Source of the DNA: Kutzneria sp. 744
GTDB lineage: Bacteria; Actinomycetota; Actinomycetes; Mycobacteriales; Pseudonocardiaceae
Direction: 5' to 3'
Length of the DNA stretch: 46,140 nucleotides
Assembly: GCF_000568255.1 (NCBI RefSeq)
Contig: NZ_KK037166.1
Span: 4,407,931 to 4,454,070, forward strand
Position numbers and translations under genes: made by a program. This document shows positions 8,574 through 17,452 of the stretch, in pieces. The notes beneath the pieces were generated by a model. The model had not been told where the DNA came from. It searched no databases and saw nothing but the letters and a program-made list of their open reading frames with translations. The stretch's first letter is position 1. Each line of letters starts with the position of its first letter.

Positions 8574-9802
8574 CCGTGACCGACGTCCGCGAGGCGGTCA
8601 CCCGGGCCCACCACGAGGAGTGGGCCCGGGTGGTGGCCGCCCTGACCCGGCGCTTCGGCGACCTGGACATCGCCGAGGAGGCGGCGGCCGAGGCGTTCGC
8701 GACGGCCGTCGAGCGGTGGCCGGCCGACGGCGTGCCGCCCAATCCCGGCGCCTGGCTGACCACCACCGCCAACCGCAAGGCCATCGACCGGATCCGGCGG
8801 GAGAACAAGCGCGACGACAAGCACAAGGAGGCTCGGATGGTGTCCGACGACGACCCGCACGAGCCTCTCGGCGCCATCGACGACGACCGGCTCCGGCTGA
8901 TCTTCACCTGCTGTCACCCGGCGCTGGCGACGGAGGCCCGCCTGGCGCTGACGCTGCGTATGGTCGGCGGCCTGACCGTGCCGGAGATCGCCCGCGCCTT
9001 CCTGGTCGCCGAGAGTGCCATGGGGCAGCGGATCACCCGCGCGAAGGCCAAGATCAAGGCGGCCCGGATCCCCTATCGCGTGCCGTCGGCCGCGGATCTC
9101 CCGGCCCGCGTCTCCGGCGTGCTGACCGCGCTTTTCCTCGTGTTCAACGAGGGTTACCTGGCGACCGGCCCCGACACCGATCCGCTCCGCCACGACCTGA
9201 CGGCCGAGGCGATCCGGCTCACCCGCCTGATCCGCGCCCTGCTGCCGGACGACGGCGAGGTGGCCGGGCTGCTGGCGCTGATGCTGCTCACCGAGGCCCG
9301 CCGCACCGCCCGCGTCTCGGCCGGCGGCGAGCTGGTCGCCCTCGACGAGCAGGACCGCGGCGCCTGGGACACCGCGCTGATCGCCGAGGGCCACCGGCTG
9401 GTGCGCGAGCGCCTGGCCGCCGGGGTCGCCCCAGGTCCCTACCAGATCCTCGCCGCGATCAACGCCGTGCACACGTCCGCCCGCGACATCCGCGACACCG
9501 ACTGGTCACAGGTCCTCGCCCTCTACGACCAGCTCGTCCGCCTCGACTCCTCCCCCGTGGTCGCCCTCAACCGGGCCATCGCCCAGGCCGAACTCGACGG
9601 CCCGGAGGTCGCGCTGGCGGCCGTCGACCGCCTTGAGCCCAGGCTGGCCGGCTACCACCCGTACCACGCCACCCGCGCCGACCTGCTGCGTCGGCTGGGC
9701 CGTAGCCGGGAGTCGCGCGCGGCGTACGACAAAGCCATCGAACTGGCGGGCAACACCGCCGAGACCGCCTACCTGACCCGCCGCCGCGACCAGCTGGCGT
9801 AG
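8570..9802 (+). CDS. ECF42-type RNA polymerase sigma factor with C-terminal extension
   Basis: 410 residues, far longer than a simple ECF sigma factor. Residues about 10-85 are region 2 (RRFGDLDIAEEAAAEAFATAVERWP, then GAWLTTTANRKAIDRIRRE) and about 110-175 region 4 (RLALTLRMVGGLTVPEIARAFL, then MGQRITRAKAKI). FLVFNEGY opens the conserved C-terminal extension of TPR-like helices that ECF42 members carry in place of a separate anti-sigma factor. No anti-sigma gene is next to it, as expected. The GTG start overlaps the DGPF stop. It abuts the NB-ARC regulator tail to tail with three bases between stops. Confidence 0.9.
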   Translation: MTVTDVREAVTRAHHEEWARVVAALTRRFGDLDIAEEAAAEAFATAVERWPADGVPPNPGAWLTTTANRKAIDRIRRENKRDDKHKEARMVSDDDPHEPLGAIDDDRLRLIFTCCHPALATEARLALTLRMVGGLTVPEIARAFLVAESAMGQRITRAKAKIKAARIPYRVPSAADLPARVSGVLTALFLVFNEGYLATGPDTDPLRHDLTAEAIRLTRLIRALLPDDGEVAGLLALMLLTEARRTARVSAGGELVALDEQDRGAWDTALIAEGHRLVRERLAAGVAPGPYQILAAINAVHTSARDIRDTDWSQVLALYDQLVRLDSSPVVALNRAIAQAELDGPEVALAAVDRLEPRLAGYHPYHATRADLLRRLGRSRESRAAYDKAIELAGNTAETAYLTRRRDQLA

Positions 9803-9805
9803 GTC

Positions 9806-12110
9806 TCAGCTCGTCTGGGCTCGGTGCTCGGCCATGCGCGCGCGGAGGAGGTCGGCGTCCGGGTGGTGCAGGTCGTCGAGGATGGGCAGGGCCTGCTGCC
9901 AGACGCGATGAGCGGCTTGGACGTCGCCGCTGTCCTGGTGGGTGTTGCCGAGGCGGATCAGCGTGTCGGCCTGCGGATGGCGGCTGCCCAGCTTCTGGTA
10001 CAGGTCCAGGGCGTTCTGAAAGCAGGTGACGGCCTGCTCGTGCTCGCCGAGGTTGTGGTGGGCGTAGCCGAGGCTGTCCCAGGTGTCCGCCTCGCCGTGC
10101 CGGCTGCCCACCACACGGTGCAGTTCGAGCGCCTTGCCGCAGTGGCGCAGCGCGTCGACGTGCTGGCCCAGCTGGGTCTGCATCCAGCCGATCGCGTTCA
10201 GCGCGTCGGCCTGGCCCGCCTGGTGTCCAGCCTCGTGGAACAAGGCGTAGGCGGCCATGCCGTGCTCCAGCGCCTCCTCTTGGGCGCCCAGCGCGTGGGA
10301 CACGATGCCGAGGTTGTTGTAGCTGCGGGCCTGGCCGGTCAGGTCGCCGAGCTGCTTGTCCAGGGCGAGCGCGCGGTGCAGGCTGTCCTTCGCGTCGGGA
10401 TAACGACCGAGCCGCATGTACGCCCGGCCCAGCTCACGCAGGGACGACGCCTGCCCGTCCGGCTCACCCGAGCGTTCGGCCGCGGCGATCGCGACGACCT
10501 GGGCGGCGGCCATCTGTGTCCAGTGCCCGGCGCGCACGCAGAAGCTGGCGACGCTGTACGCGAGTTGCCAGGCGTGGGTGTCGAAGCCGGCGGCGGCGGC
10601 GAGGTCGATGGCCGCCGGGAACACCGGACGCTCGGCCGTGAACCACTGCCATGCCTGCTCGTCGTCGATGAGCTCGGCCATGGCGACACCCGGCTGCGGC
10701 TCGGCCAGGGACAGCTGGTCGTTGGGCGGGTTGAGCAGCAGCGCCGCGACGTGCGCGGTGTGCAGGTAGTGATCGAGCATGCGGTGCAGCGCTTCGCGGC
10801 GCGACTGCTCGGTCTCCTCCAGGTGGGCGTTGTCGGTCGAGTACGCCCGCAGCAGGTCGTGGTAAGCGAACCGGCCGGCGCTGGGTTCGGTGAGCAACTG
10901 CGCCCTGACCAGCTCGGACAGGGCCGCACGGGCCTGACCGCGTTCGGTTCCGACGAGGCTGGCGGCGGCGGGCACCGAGATGACCGGGCCCGGGTGCAGG
11001 CTCAGCAGCCGGAACATGCGAGCCGCCGCATCGCTCAGCGTCCGGTAGGACCAGGAGAACACGGCACTGAGGTCGACGCTGGCGTCCCCGATGTCCAAGG
11101 CGTGCAGGCGATCGCGGACATCACGCAGCTGCCCGGCCAGCTCGGTCAGCGACCGGGCGGGGGTGAGGGTGGCTCGCGCGGCGACGATGCTCAGCGCCAG
11201 CGGCAGGTGCGCGGACATTTCGAGCAGGTCGCTGACGGCCTGCGGTTCGGCGGCCAGCCGCTCCGGGCCCCCGGCTCGCCAGCAGGTCGTCGGCTTCGGC
11301 GGAGGTCATCAGGTCCAGGGCGATGGCCTGCGCGCCCTCGCTCACGATCAGGCCGCCGAGGTTGTCACGGCTGGTGATGACGGTCATGCACCGGGCCGTG
11401 CCCGGCAGCAGCGGCCGGACCTGGCTGGTGTCGCGGGCGTTGTCCAGCACCACGAGCACCCGCCGGTCGGCCAGCCGGGAGCGGTACAGCGCCGCCTGCT
11501 CGGCCAGGCCGGCCGGGATGCCCTGGGCCGGCACGCCGAGCGCGTCGAGGAAACCCCGGATCGCCTCGGCCGGCGGCACCGGCTGGCCGCTGGGGTCGAA
11601 ACCCCGGAGGTTGGCGTAGAGCTGCCCGTCGGGGAAACGGTCCGCGACCTGGTGCGACCAGTGCACGGCCAGGGCCGTCTTGCCGACGCCGGCGCTGCCG
11701 TTGATCGCCGCGATCACCACGGCGTCGTCCCGGTCGAGCAGGCTGGTGAGCTCTTTGAGCTGAGCTGTCCGGCCGGTGAAGCCCGCCACCGCGCAGGGCA
11801 GCTGCCGAGGCACCGGGATGCTGGGCCGGTCGTCGACCTGCGGGGCCGGGGGCGGTTCCGGGGGCGAGATCGGCGCGGGCGGGGCGACGGCGTTGCGCGC
11901 CGCCGCGAGCAGCTGTTCGCGGCGGCCCGGATCGAGTCCCAGGGCCTCGGCGAGCATGCCCACCGAGGACAGCCGCGGCTGTCGCCGGCCCGCCTCCAGC
12001 ACGCTGATCGAGTGGGCCGACACCCCCGAGCGGCCGGCCAGCTCGTCCTGCGTCCAGCCGACGGCAAGCCGACACTCACGCAGTAGCTCCCCAAAGGCAT
12101 CACTGCCCAT
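9806..12110 (-). pseudogene. XRE-NB-ARC-TPR regulator (AfsR-like without BTAD), frameshifted
   Basis: From ATG 12110 (GGGGGGCGGGA upstream) residues about 5-60 are an XRE helix-turn-helix (GWTQDELAGRSGVSAHSISVLEAG). FTGRTAQLKEL opens NB-ARC with P-loop GSAGVGKTAL near residue 137 and LVVLDNARD as Walker B. After DLLASR the frame breaks at 11264-11273 and similarity continues in another frame from SAHLPLALSIVAARA through a winged helix into TPR repeats (residues GRAYMRLGRYPDAKDSL, YNNLGIVSHALG and others) to 9806. The sequence there is two bases shorter than the usual SRLGPE codons would need. Restored, it would be about 767 residues. A real mutation and a sequencing error cannot be told apart here. 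Confidence 0.8.
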
Positions 12111-12219
12111 TCCCGCCCCCCGGACACGGTCAGCCGCCGGAGCGGCACAGGCCAGTCCGACCATTGTCGGTCAACGGGCCGCGCCGGTTCAACCGATTCG
12201 CGGAACTGGGCATGCCTGT

Positions 12220-12248
12220 GGGGCGCCGGTGCTGACCACCGGCGCCCC
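12220..12248 (-). terminator. GC-rich hairpin terminator after the I36-CHAP gene
   Basis: Perfect 11-bp arms GGGGCGCCGGT and ACCGGCGCCCC around a 7-nt loop, 22 bases past the stop of the secreted CHAP protein. No T-run follows, as is common in high-GC actinobacteria. Confidence 0.65.
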
Positions 12249-12270
12249 GAGGGGGTGATTCAGAGACCGA

Positions 12271-13092
12271 TCAGAAGTGGAGCATCCACTGGAAGTCGGC
12301 CTGGGCGTCGCTCACGTGCACGTTCTTGCGGGTGCCGTAGGCGAGCGGGTTGTTCCAGTTGTACTCCTCGACGTCGAACGAGCCGTCCGAGTGCACCGCG
12401 TTGACGTAGGCCACGTGGCCGACCTTGTGCACGTCGTTGACGGCGATGGAGCCCACCGTCGGGGTCTTGTTGACCGAGACGCCGACGCGGCGGGCGGCGT
12501 CGTCCCAGGTGCCGGCGTTGCCCCAGGTGGTGCCGCCATAGGAGTTGCTGAAGCTGGGCACGCCGAGCCGGCTGGCGATCCGGTAGGCCGCGAACGCGGT
12601 GCAGTTGTCCTGCGCGAAGCCGCGGGCGTTGCCGTCGTAGTCGTCGCGAGGAGTCTGCGTGCCGCCGCCACCACCGGTGACGAACTGGTGGCTGGCGTTG
12701 TTGTTCTTCAGCGTGGCGTCGAGGTTCGCCTTCGCGCCGGGGGCGATGGACTGGCTCGCCCCGCCGAAGTTGCTGTTGAAGTAGACCACCACGGTGGACG
12801 AGGAGCGGTTCCACACCGACGCCGCGTTGTTCTTCACGCACACGCCCTGACCGGCGCCGGCGCTCTTGAAATCGTAGCAGGACGGCTCGGTGGCGCCGAG
12901 GTCGCTGATCGAGCCGGTGAAGTCGGAGACCGAGCCGGCCTCGTTGCTGTTGTAGTAGTAGCAGAACTCCCCGCTGTCGCAGACCCCGTCGCGGCTCGCG
13001 GCGAACGCGGGCGCGGCGGTGACGGCCAGGGTGGGGACGGCCAGGGCAAGGGCGGTGCCGGCGACGGTCAGCATCGTGCGTACGTTTCTCAC
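12271..13092 (-). CDS. Secreted I36-type inhibitor-like plus CHAP amidase fusion protein
   Basis: 273 residues with a signal peptide (hydrophobic core after MRNVRTM, ending ALA-like before residue 32). Residues about 35-125 read SGEFCYYYNSNEAGSVSDF and CVKNNAASVWNRSS, a beta-gamma-crystallin-like peptidase inhibitor I36 domain. After a GGGGG linker, residues about 160-270 form a CHAP domain: DNCTAFAAYRIASRLG with the catalytic Cys, GTTWGNAGTWDDAA, then VGHVAYVNAVHSDGS with the catalytic His and VEEYNW. CHAP enzymes cut peptidoglycan amide bonds. Start GTG 13092 follows AAGGGAAAA. A terminator lies behind it. First of four adjacent secreted genes. Confidence 0.85.
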   Translation of the reverse strand: MRNVRTMLTVAGTALALAVPTLAVTAAPAFAASRDGVCDSGEFCYYYNSNEAGSVSDFTGSISDLGATEPSCYDFKSAGAGQGVCVKNNAASVWNRSSSTVVVYFNSNFGGASQSIAPGAKANLDATLKNNNASHQFVTGGGGGTQTPRDDYDGNARGFAQDNCTAFAAYRIASRLGVPSFSNSYGGTTWGNAGTWDDAARRVGVSVNKTPTVGSIAVNDVHKVGHVAYVNAVHSDGSFDVEEYNWNNPLAYGTRKNVHVSDAQADFQWMLHF

Positions 13093-13146
13093 GGTTTTCC
13101 CTTTTCGTGAAGTGTCAGCGGGTGGGGAGGACGTCCAGCGCGCCGG

Positions 13147-14016
13147 TCAGTGCGTGCGCTGGTAGTCCTCCCAGGTCTGGATCGCGATCCGGGGCCCGTC
13201 GTCGGCGCCGTGGTTGGCGAGACCGTTGAAGCCGAGGTAGTAGTCACCGATCTGGTTCTGGGCCTGGGTGGACAGGTCGGTGTCGTTGATCGCCGCGGCG
13301 TGGATGTGCCACGGCCAGTCGCCCTGGGTCGGGTTGCGGACCCAGGCGGCGAAGCCGACCTGGCGCAGGGCCTTGGCGACGGAGGTCTTGGTGGCGGCGG
13401 ACATGCCGTCGACGTTGACGTCCACGACACCGCCGCCGTCATGGGTGCCGGCCGAGGTCGGGTCGCCGCCGGGGTTGTAGGAACCCTGGTCGAGCTTGAG
13501 GGTCCGGCCCAGCAGGCGCTCGGCCTCGGTGAGCATCGCCTGGGTGCGGGTGTTGATGGTGTAGCCGTCGCGCTTGATCTTCGCGCCCGGTCCGATGACA
13601 CGGGAGACGGTGAACCGGCCCTGCCCGAGCGCGGTCAGCGAGCTCTGGCCGGGCAGCCCGTTCGCGGCCAGGCCGCTGTACCCGAGCGAACGCTGGAAGG
13701 CCGCGTACGCCGTGATGGTGGTGGTGCCGAAGTAGCCGTCGACCCACTTGGCGTCCAGCAGATTGCGGGCCTGGAGAGCCTTCTCCACGGCCAGCACGGA
13801 ATCGTGGGCGCCCGGGGTCTGCGTGCTGTCGGCGCGCCGCGGGTCGATCTGGGCCGCCAGGACGGTGGCTTCCATGTCGACGGCGGGCAGCGCGGCGGTG
13901 GTCTGGGCCGCGGGCACGGCCGAAGCCGGCGCCGCGGTCAACGCCAGGCAGCCCAGGGCGGCGACGGCCGCGAACAGCCCCGTGACGGTGCGCCGGGTCC
14001 TCGTTGTGGTGTTCAT
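13147..14016 (-). CDS. Secreted peptidoglycan-binding protein with M15-like peptidase domain
   Basis: 289 residues with a signal peptide (RRTVTGLFAAVAALGCLALTA core, ASA cleavage near residue 31). Residues about 70-135 are a peptidoglycan-binding type 1 domain (VDGYFGTTTITAYAAFQRSLGYSG). Residues about 170-270 resemble M15/hedgehog-type zinc peptidases: SAGTHDGGGVVDVNV gives His and Asp ligands and WPWHIHA the third ligand. So it likely trims cell-wall peptides outside the cell. ATG 14016 was preferred because GGAAAGAAG precedes it and the signal peptide then has normal length. Confidence 0.8.
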   Translation of the reverse strand: MNTTTRTRRTVTGLFAAVAALGCLALTAAPASAVPAAQTTAALPAVDMEATVLAAQIDPRRADSTQTPGAHDSVLAVEKALQARNLLDAKWVDGYFGTTTITAYAAFQRSLGYSGLAANGLPGQSSLTALGQGRFTVSRVIGPGAKIKRDGYTINTRTQAMLTEAERLLGRTLKLDQGSYNPGGDPTSAGTHDGGGVVDVNVDGMSAATKTSVAKALRQVGFAAWVRNPTQGDWPWHIHAAAINDTDLSTQAQNQIGDYYLGFNGLANHGADDGPRIAIQTWEDYQRTH

Positions 14017-14053
14017 GCGGAGCTTCTTTCCGTTCGTTCGAGGATCGGCCCGG

Positions 14054-14518
14054 TCAGCCGCACCGTTGGTCGGTCTTGCCGTCACTGTCGTAGGAGCCCC
14101 AAGCGAGGGTGCCCGTGGCGTAGGTGCACCGGCCGGGCCCGTAGAAACCGGGCGACCAGAGCTCCGCCTGGCGGGTGTCGACGGCGCTGTTGGCGACGGG
14201 GTTCGTCTCCACGCCGGGCGAATGAACCCAGATCTCGCCGACCACGATGGTGAAGGCGCCGGGGTGGCTGTCGCGGAAGGACTGCCAGACGTAGGCGTAG
14301 GCGAAGTTCTCCTGGCAGGACGGCGACCAGTACTGCTTGATGGACATGGCCGACTGCCCGTGCTCGTCGGGCACCACCTTGGTGCTGCCCACCTGATAAC
14401 GGTCGGAGCAGGAGGCGGCCGTGGCGGCCGATGCCGGCGCGGCCGCCGCGACGGCCGGGGTCACTGCGATGGCAAGCGCGGCCAGTCCGGCGGCGACGTG
14501 CGGAATCGAACGCTGCAT
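14054..14518 (-). CDS. Small secreted protein, DUF2690-like, paralogue A
   Basis: 154 residues with a signal peptide ending near ASA (residue 31). The mature part starts with CSDRYQVGST and contains SAMSIKQYWSPSCQENFAYAYVW, which recalls the DUF2690 core (lRYSpsC..aWar) but only loosely. Four Cys after the signal peptide suggest disulfides. It is clearly related to the next gene upstream (shared C-S, GST, KQY, C, N-AY-Y-W pattern), so a local duplication is likely. Function unknown; placed among secreted cell-wall enzymes. Confidence 0.75.
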   Translation of the reverse strand: MQRSIPHVAAGLAALAIAVTPAVAAAAPASAATAASCSDRYQVGSTKVVPDEHGQSAMSIKQYWSPSCQENFAYAYVWQSFRDSHPGAFTIVVGEIWVHSPGVETNPVANSAVDTRQAELWSPGFYGPGRCTYATGTLAWGSYDSDGKTDQRCG

Positions 14519-14555
14519 GGCTTTCTCGTTCTCCTGTGGGGGCGGGTTCGCCAGG

Positions 14556-14996
14556 TCAGCAGCGGACGTCGGTCACCGCGCGGGGGTCGCCCGGGTCCGG
14601 CCAGTCGCCGGTGCCGCTCCAGCCCAGGGCCTGGGTGCACTGCGACAGGGTGGAGGCGCCGAAGGACCAGATCTCGACGGGATTGGCCCTGGTGCCGCAG
14701 CTCTCGTCCTCCAGGGTGTGCCCGCCGTTGGTGACGATGGACGTGCAGACGCTCCAGCTGCTGTGGCTGGAGCGGTAGCCCTCCCACATGTACAGGTAGG
14801 CGTAGTTCTTGTTGCAGCCCTTGTACTGCTTCACCGAGGCCATGGTCTGGCCGCCGGCGGTGATGTACGCCGTGCTGCCGATCTGGGTGACGCTGGAGCA
14901 GCCGGAAGGAGTGGAGGCCTGCGCCGTTCCGGCGGCGCCCACGAGCACCGGCACCGCGAACGCCGCGACGGCGGCCATCTTGGCGATTTTGGACAT
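14556..14996 (-). CDS. Small secreted protein, DUF2690-like, paralogue B
   Basis: 146 residues. ATG 14996 with GAAGGG upstream starts a signal peptide (MAAVAAFAVPVLVGAAG, AQA cleavage near residue 27). The mature part, from TPSGCSSVTQIGST, shares MASVKQYKGCNKNYAYLYMWEGY with the neighbour and ends in a Cys, as does the relative's QRCG. Seven Cys in the mature part suggest a disulfide-rich fold. The frame stays open further upstream, but only this start gives a signal peptide. Unknown function. Confidence 0.75.
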   Translation of the reverse strand: MSKIAKMAAVAAFAVPVLVGAAGTAQASTPSGCSSVTQIGSTAYITAGGQTMASVKQYKGCNKNYAYLYMWEGYRSSHSSWSVCTSIVTNGGHTLEDESCGTRANPVEIWSFGASTLSQCTQALGWSGTGDWPDPGDPRAVTDVRC

Positions 14997-15218
14997 GGAG
15001 GTGCCCTTCGTTCTGGGAGCGGGGCTTTTCGCCGTCGGGGCGATGAGCTTCTGTCTGCCGGGGCCGGCCGTTCCTGGTCTCCCCTGCCGTTGAACAACAT
15101 CCTGTCCGCCCCGCGGCGGAACCTCCATGACGACAGGTTGACGTTCGCCTGGCGTTGGCCCTGCGCGACCGAACGCCGGGTCGACGCCCGGCGGCGCGGC
15201 GCCCGAAGTTCCGCCACG

Positions 15219-16661
15219 ATGTCAGCCATGACATCGCTGCAGCCCGCTGACACCGTCGCCCGATTTGTCCTTCGGGCGCGGCGGATCGGTGCTCACTCCC
15301 TGCTCCGAGACCCGGAGGCGCTGGCCCAGGCCGCCGACGAGGAGGTGTTCGAGTCACTCGCGGCGCGGGTTCGGCCACTGACCTCGAAGCAGGAGTCGAC
15401 CTTCTATCCGAAGGTCCTCAGCGCGATCCGGCGGCTGCTGGACGCCTCGTCGACGTCGACCGAACAGCGACTCGGCCGGCTCGGTGACCTGCGGGCGGCG
15501 TGGAAGGCGCTGAAGGTGGACGACACCGACGCGACCGGCCCGGTCACGGACTCAGAGCTGGCCGCCGGCTCCTCCTTCGGTGAGCGTCACCTCGCGGCGG
15601 TGAACGTCGTCTCGCGTGTCGCCGCCCTCACCATGGAGACCCTGCGCTTCATCGAGCAGCTGCGGGACGCCGGCGCCGTCACGGTCGACGAGCAGGCGTG
15701 GACGGCCGACGTCGTGCTGGCCCGTCCGGCCACCATGTACATCGCCCCACCGAACACCGAGATCTCTCCGCTGTCCGAGTCGTACGACGATCTCGACGCC
15801 CCCCAGGAGCCGCCGACCCGTCCCCGGATGCTCCACTCCGTCCCCGCCCACAAGCTCCGTATCGAGCTGAAGGCGTCCGACGGCTCGTCCATCGCCGTCT
15901 ACCATGCGACCGTCCTGGACGAGGTCGTCGAGGACAACGTCCGGACCTGGCATCTGATGGTCGACGACGGCGTCGTCCTCCACGTCGAGATGCGCAGCGA
16001 GGACGACGACACGATGGAGATGGCGGCGAAGGTGCTCACCGCCAACGAGGATCTTCGAATCGCCCACGCGGCGAGCACCCTGGAGCTGAAGCTGTGCCGT
16101 TCCGTGGTGTTGGTGTTCGGCGAACCGGGCCCGGATTCCGTCGGCATCCCCCTGCAGACGCCGGAGCCGGACAAGGTGCTCCGGCTTCGGGAGACCACGG
16201 AGTTGCTGGAGGACCTCATCGACCTCGAAGACGTGACCGGCCAGGAGATCGGTCAGGTCGTGCGGGGGATCCCCCTGCTCGACCGAGTGCGCATCCGTCA
16301 GACCAGGCTGCTCTGGGCCGGCCAGGTCGTGCAGTGGGACCGGGCCCTCGGTCAGCTGATCAGCCGCGAAGGCACGCCCCCACGCTGGGCCCCGGTCGAG
16401 CCGGCAGTCCTTGAGGTGGGCGGCCTGAAGATCCCGATGCCGGCAATCCGTCTCGGCCACCGGGACGCGACCTGGCACGACCACGGCCCCGCGCCCGAGT
16501 TCGGCCCGGACACCCGCCGCTTCACCGCCACCCTTCCCTCCAGCACCACCAGATTCCTCGCCTGGTCACCGCACACCCGAACGACCGAGCCCGACGACGT
16601 GCCGCAGGCCGGCGCCCCCTGGGGCCTCACCGGCATCGACGAAGCCACCTGCCCGTTCTGA
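15219..16661 (+). CDS. Protein of unknown function (480 residues)
   Basis: I do not recognise this family. The frame is open well upstream, but real coding probably begins at ATG 15219 or ATG 15228, since the upstream part is antisense to secreted gene B. No convincing ribosome site is seen. There is no signal peptide or membrane segment. The N-terminal 100 residues look helical (DPEALAQAADEEVFESLAARV), the middle (about 215-310) looks like mixed beta with YHATVLDEVVEDNVRTWHLM, and a charged helix (RETTELLEDLIDLEDV) follows. It is convergent with the SDR gene. The composition fits genuine coding. Confidence 0.65.
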   Translation: MSAMTSLQPADTVARFVLRARRIGAHSLLRDPEALAQAADEEVFESLAARVRPLTSKQESTFYPKVLSAIRRLLDASSTSTEQRLGRLGDLRAAWKALKVDDTDATGPVTDSELAAGSSFGERHLAAVNVVSRVAALTMETLRFIEQLRDAGAVTVDEQAWTADVVLARPATMYIAPPNTEISPLSESYDDLDAPQEPPTRPRMLHSVPAHKLRIELKASDGSSIAVYHATVLDEVVEDNVRTWHLMVDDGVVLHVEMRSEDDDTMEMAAKVLTANEDLRIAHAASTLELKLCRSVVLVFGEPGPDSVGIPLQTPEPDKVLRLRETTELLEDLIDLEDVTGQEIGQVVRGIPLLDRVRIRQTRLLWAGQVVQWDRALGQLISREGTPPRWAPVEPAVLEVGGLKIPMPAIRLGHRDATWHDHGPAPEFGPDTRRFTATLPSSTTRFLAWSPHTRTTEPDDVPQAGAPWGLTGIDEATCPF

Positions 16662-16716
16662 CGGGAACGCCCGACTCAGCCCTGGCCCCGAACTGGGATT
16701 CCGGCTGGCTGTCCCT

Positions 16717-17415
16717 TCAGGGAAGCTGCGGGTAGAGCGCCGAGACACCGCCGGCCAGTGCGGCCTGCGCCTGGCGGGAGGCGTCGTCCGCGACGATCTC
16801 GTAGGCGTCGTCGGCGAGGCCGTCGACGGCGATCCGGGCGATGTCGGCGGGGTCGGACTTGGGTGCGTCGACGGTGCGGATCATGTCGGTGTCCATGTAG
16901 CCGACGTGCAGCGCGGTCACGCGGATGCCCTGGCCGGCGAGTTGCAGGCGCAATGCGTTGGTGAGGGACCATTCCGCGGACTTGGCGGCGCAGTAGGCGC
17001 CGGCGTCCGGGAAGCTGACCCAGGACAGGCCGGACAGGACGTTGAGGATCGCGCCGCCGCCGTTGGCCGCGATCCGGGGTGCGAGGGCGCGGATGACCGA
17101 GAGGGTGCCGAGGTAGTGGGTGTCCATCTCCAGGCGGATGTCGGCCAGGTCGCCGGTGAGCAGGTCGGCGCCCGGGGGCGAGCCAGCGTTGTTGATCAGG
17201 ACGGTCACGTCGCCGGCGGCTTGGGCCGCCGCGGTGACGGAGGCGGGGTTGGTGATGTCGAGCGCGATCGGGGTGGCGCCGGGCAGGTCGACCTCGTCGG
17301 GGTTGCGGGCGCCGGCGTAGACGGTGGCGCCGCGACGAAGCAGTTCGGCGGCGAGTGCGCGGCCGAATCCCCGGTTGGCTCCGGTGACGAGGGCGGTGCT
17401 GCTGGTCAGGTCCAC
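16717..17415 (-). CDS. Short-chain dehydrogenase/reductase (SDR)
   Basis: 232 residues. TGANRGFG near residue 12 is the cofactor loop, VLINNAGS the NNAG motif, and AYCAAK (with the Ser in NVLSG) the catalytic Ser-Tyr-Lys set. Start GTG 17415 has AGGAGA at ideal spacing. It is the last gene of a run with another SDR and, further upstream, TetR; the 37-nt gap to the next SDR stop suggests one operon. NAD(P)-dependent redox of a small alcohol or ketone is expected. Substrate unknown. Confidence 0.88.
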   Translation of the reverse strand: MDLTSSTALVTGANRGFGRALAAELLRRGATVYAGARNPDEVDLPGATPIALDITNPASVTAAAQAAGDVTVLINNAGSPPGADLLTGDLADIRLEMDTHYLGTLSVIRALAPRIAANGGGAILNVLSGLSWVSFPDAGAYCAAKSAEWSLTNALRLQLAGQGIRVTALHVGYMDTDMIRTVDAPKSDPADIARIAVDGLADDAYEIVADDASRQAQAALAGGVSALYPQLP

Positions 17416-17452
17416 GGGAATCTCCTGAGGTGATGGGTGACCGAATCGGCGG

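Noticed and set aside
9824-11377. 517-codon plus-strand ORF opposite the NB-ARC-TPR gene
   Set aside because: Val/Gly/Arg-rich shadow of the TPR repeats with no family features.
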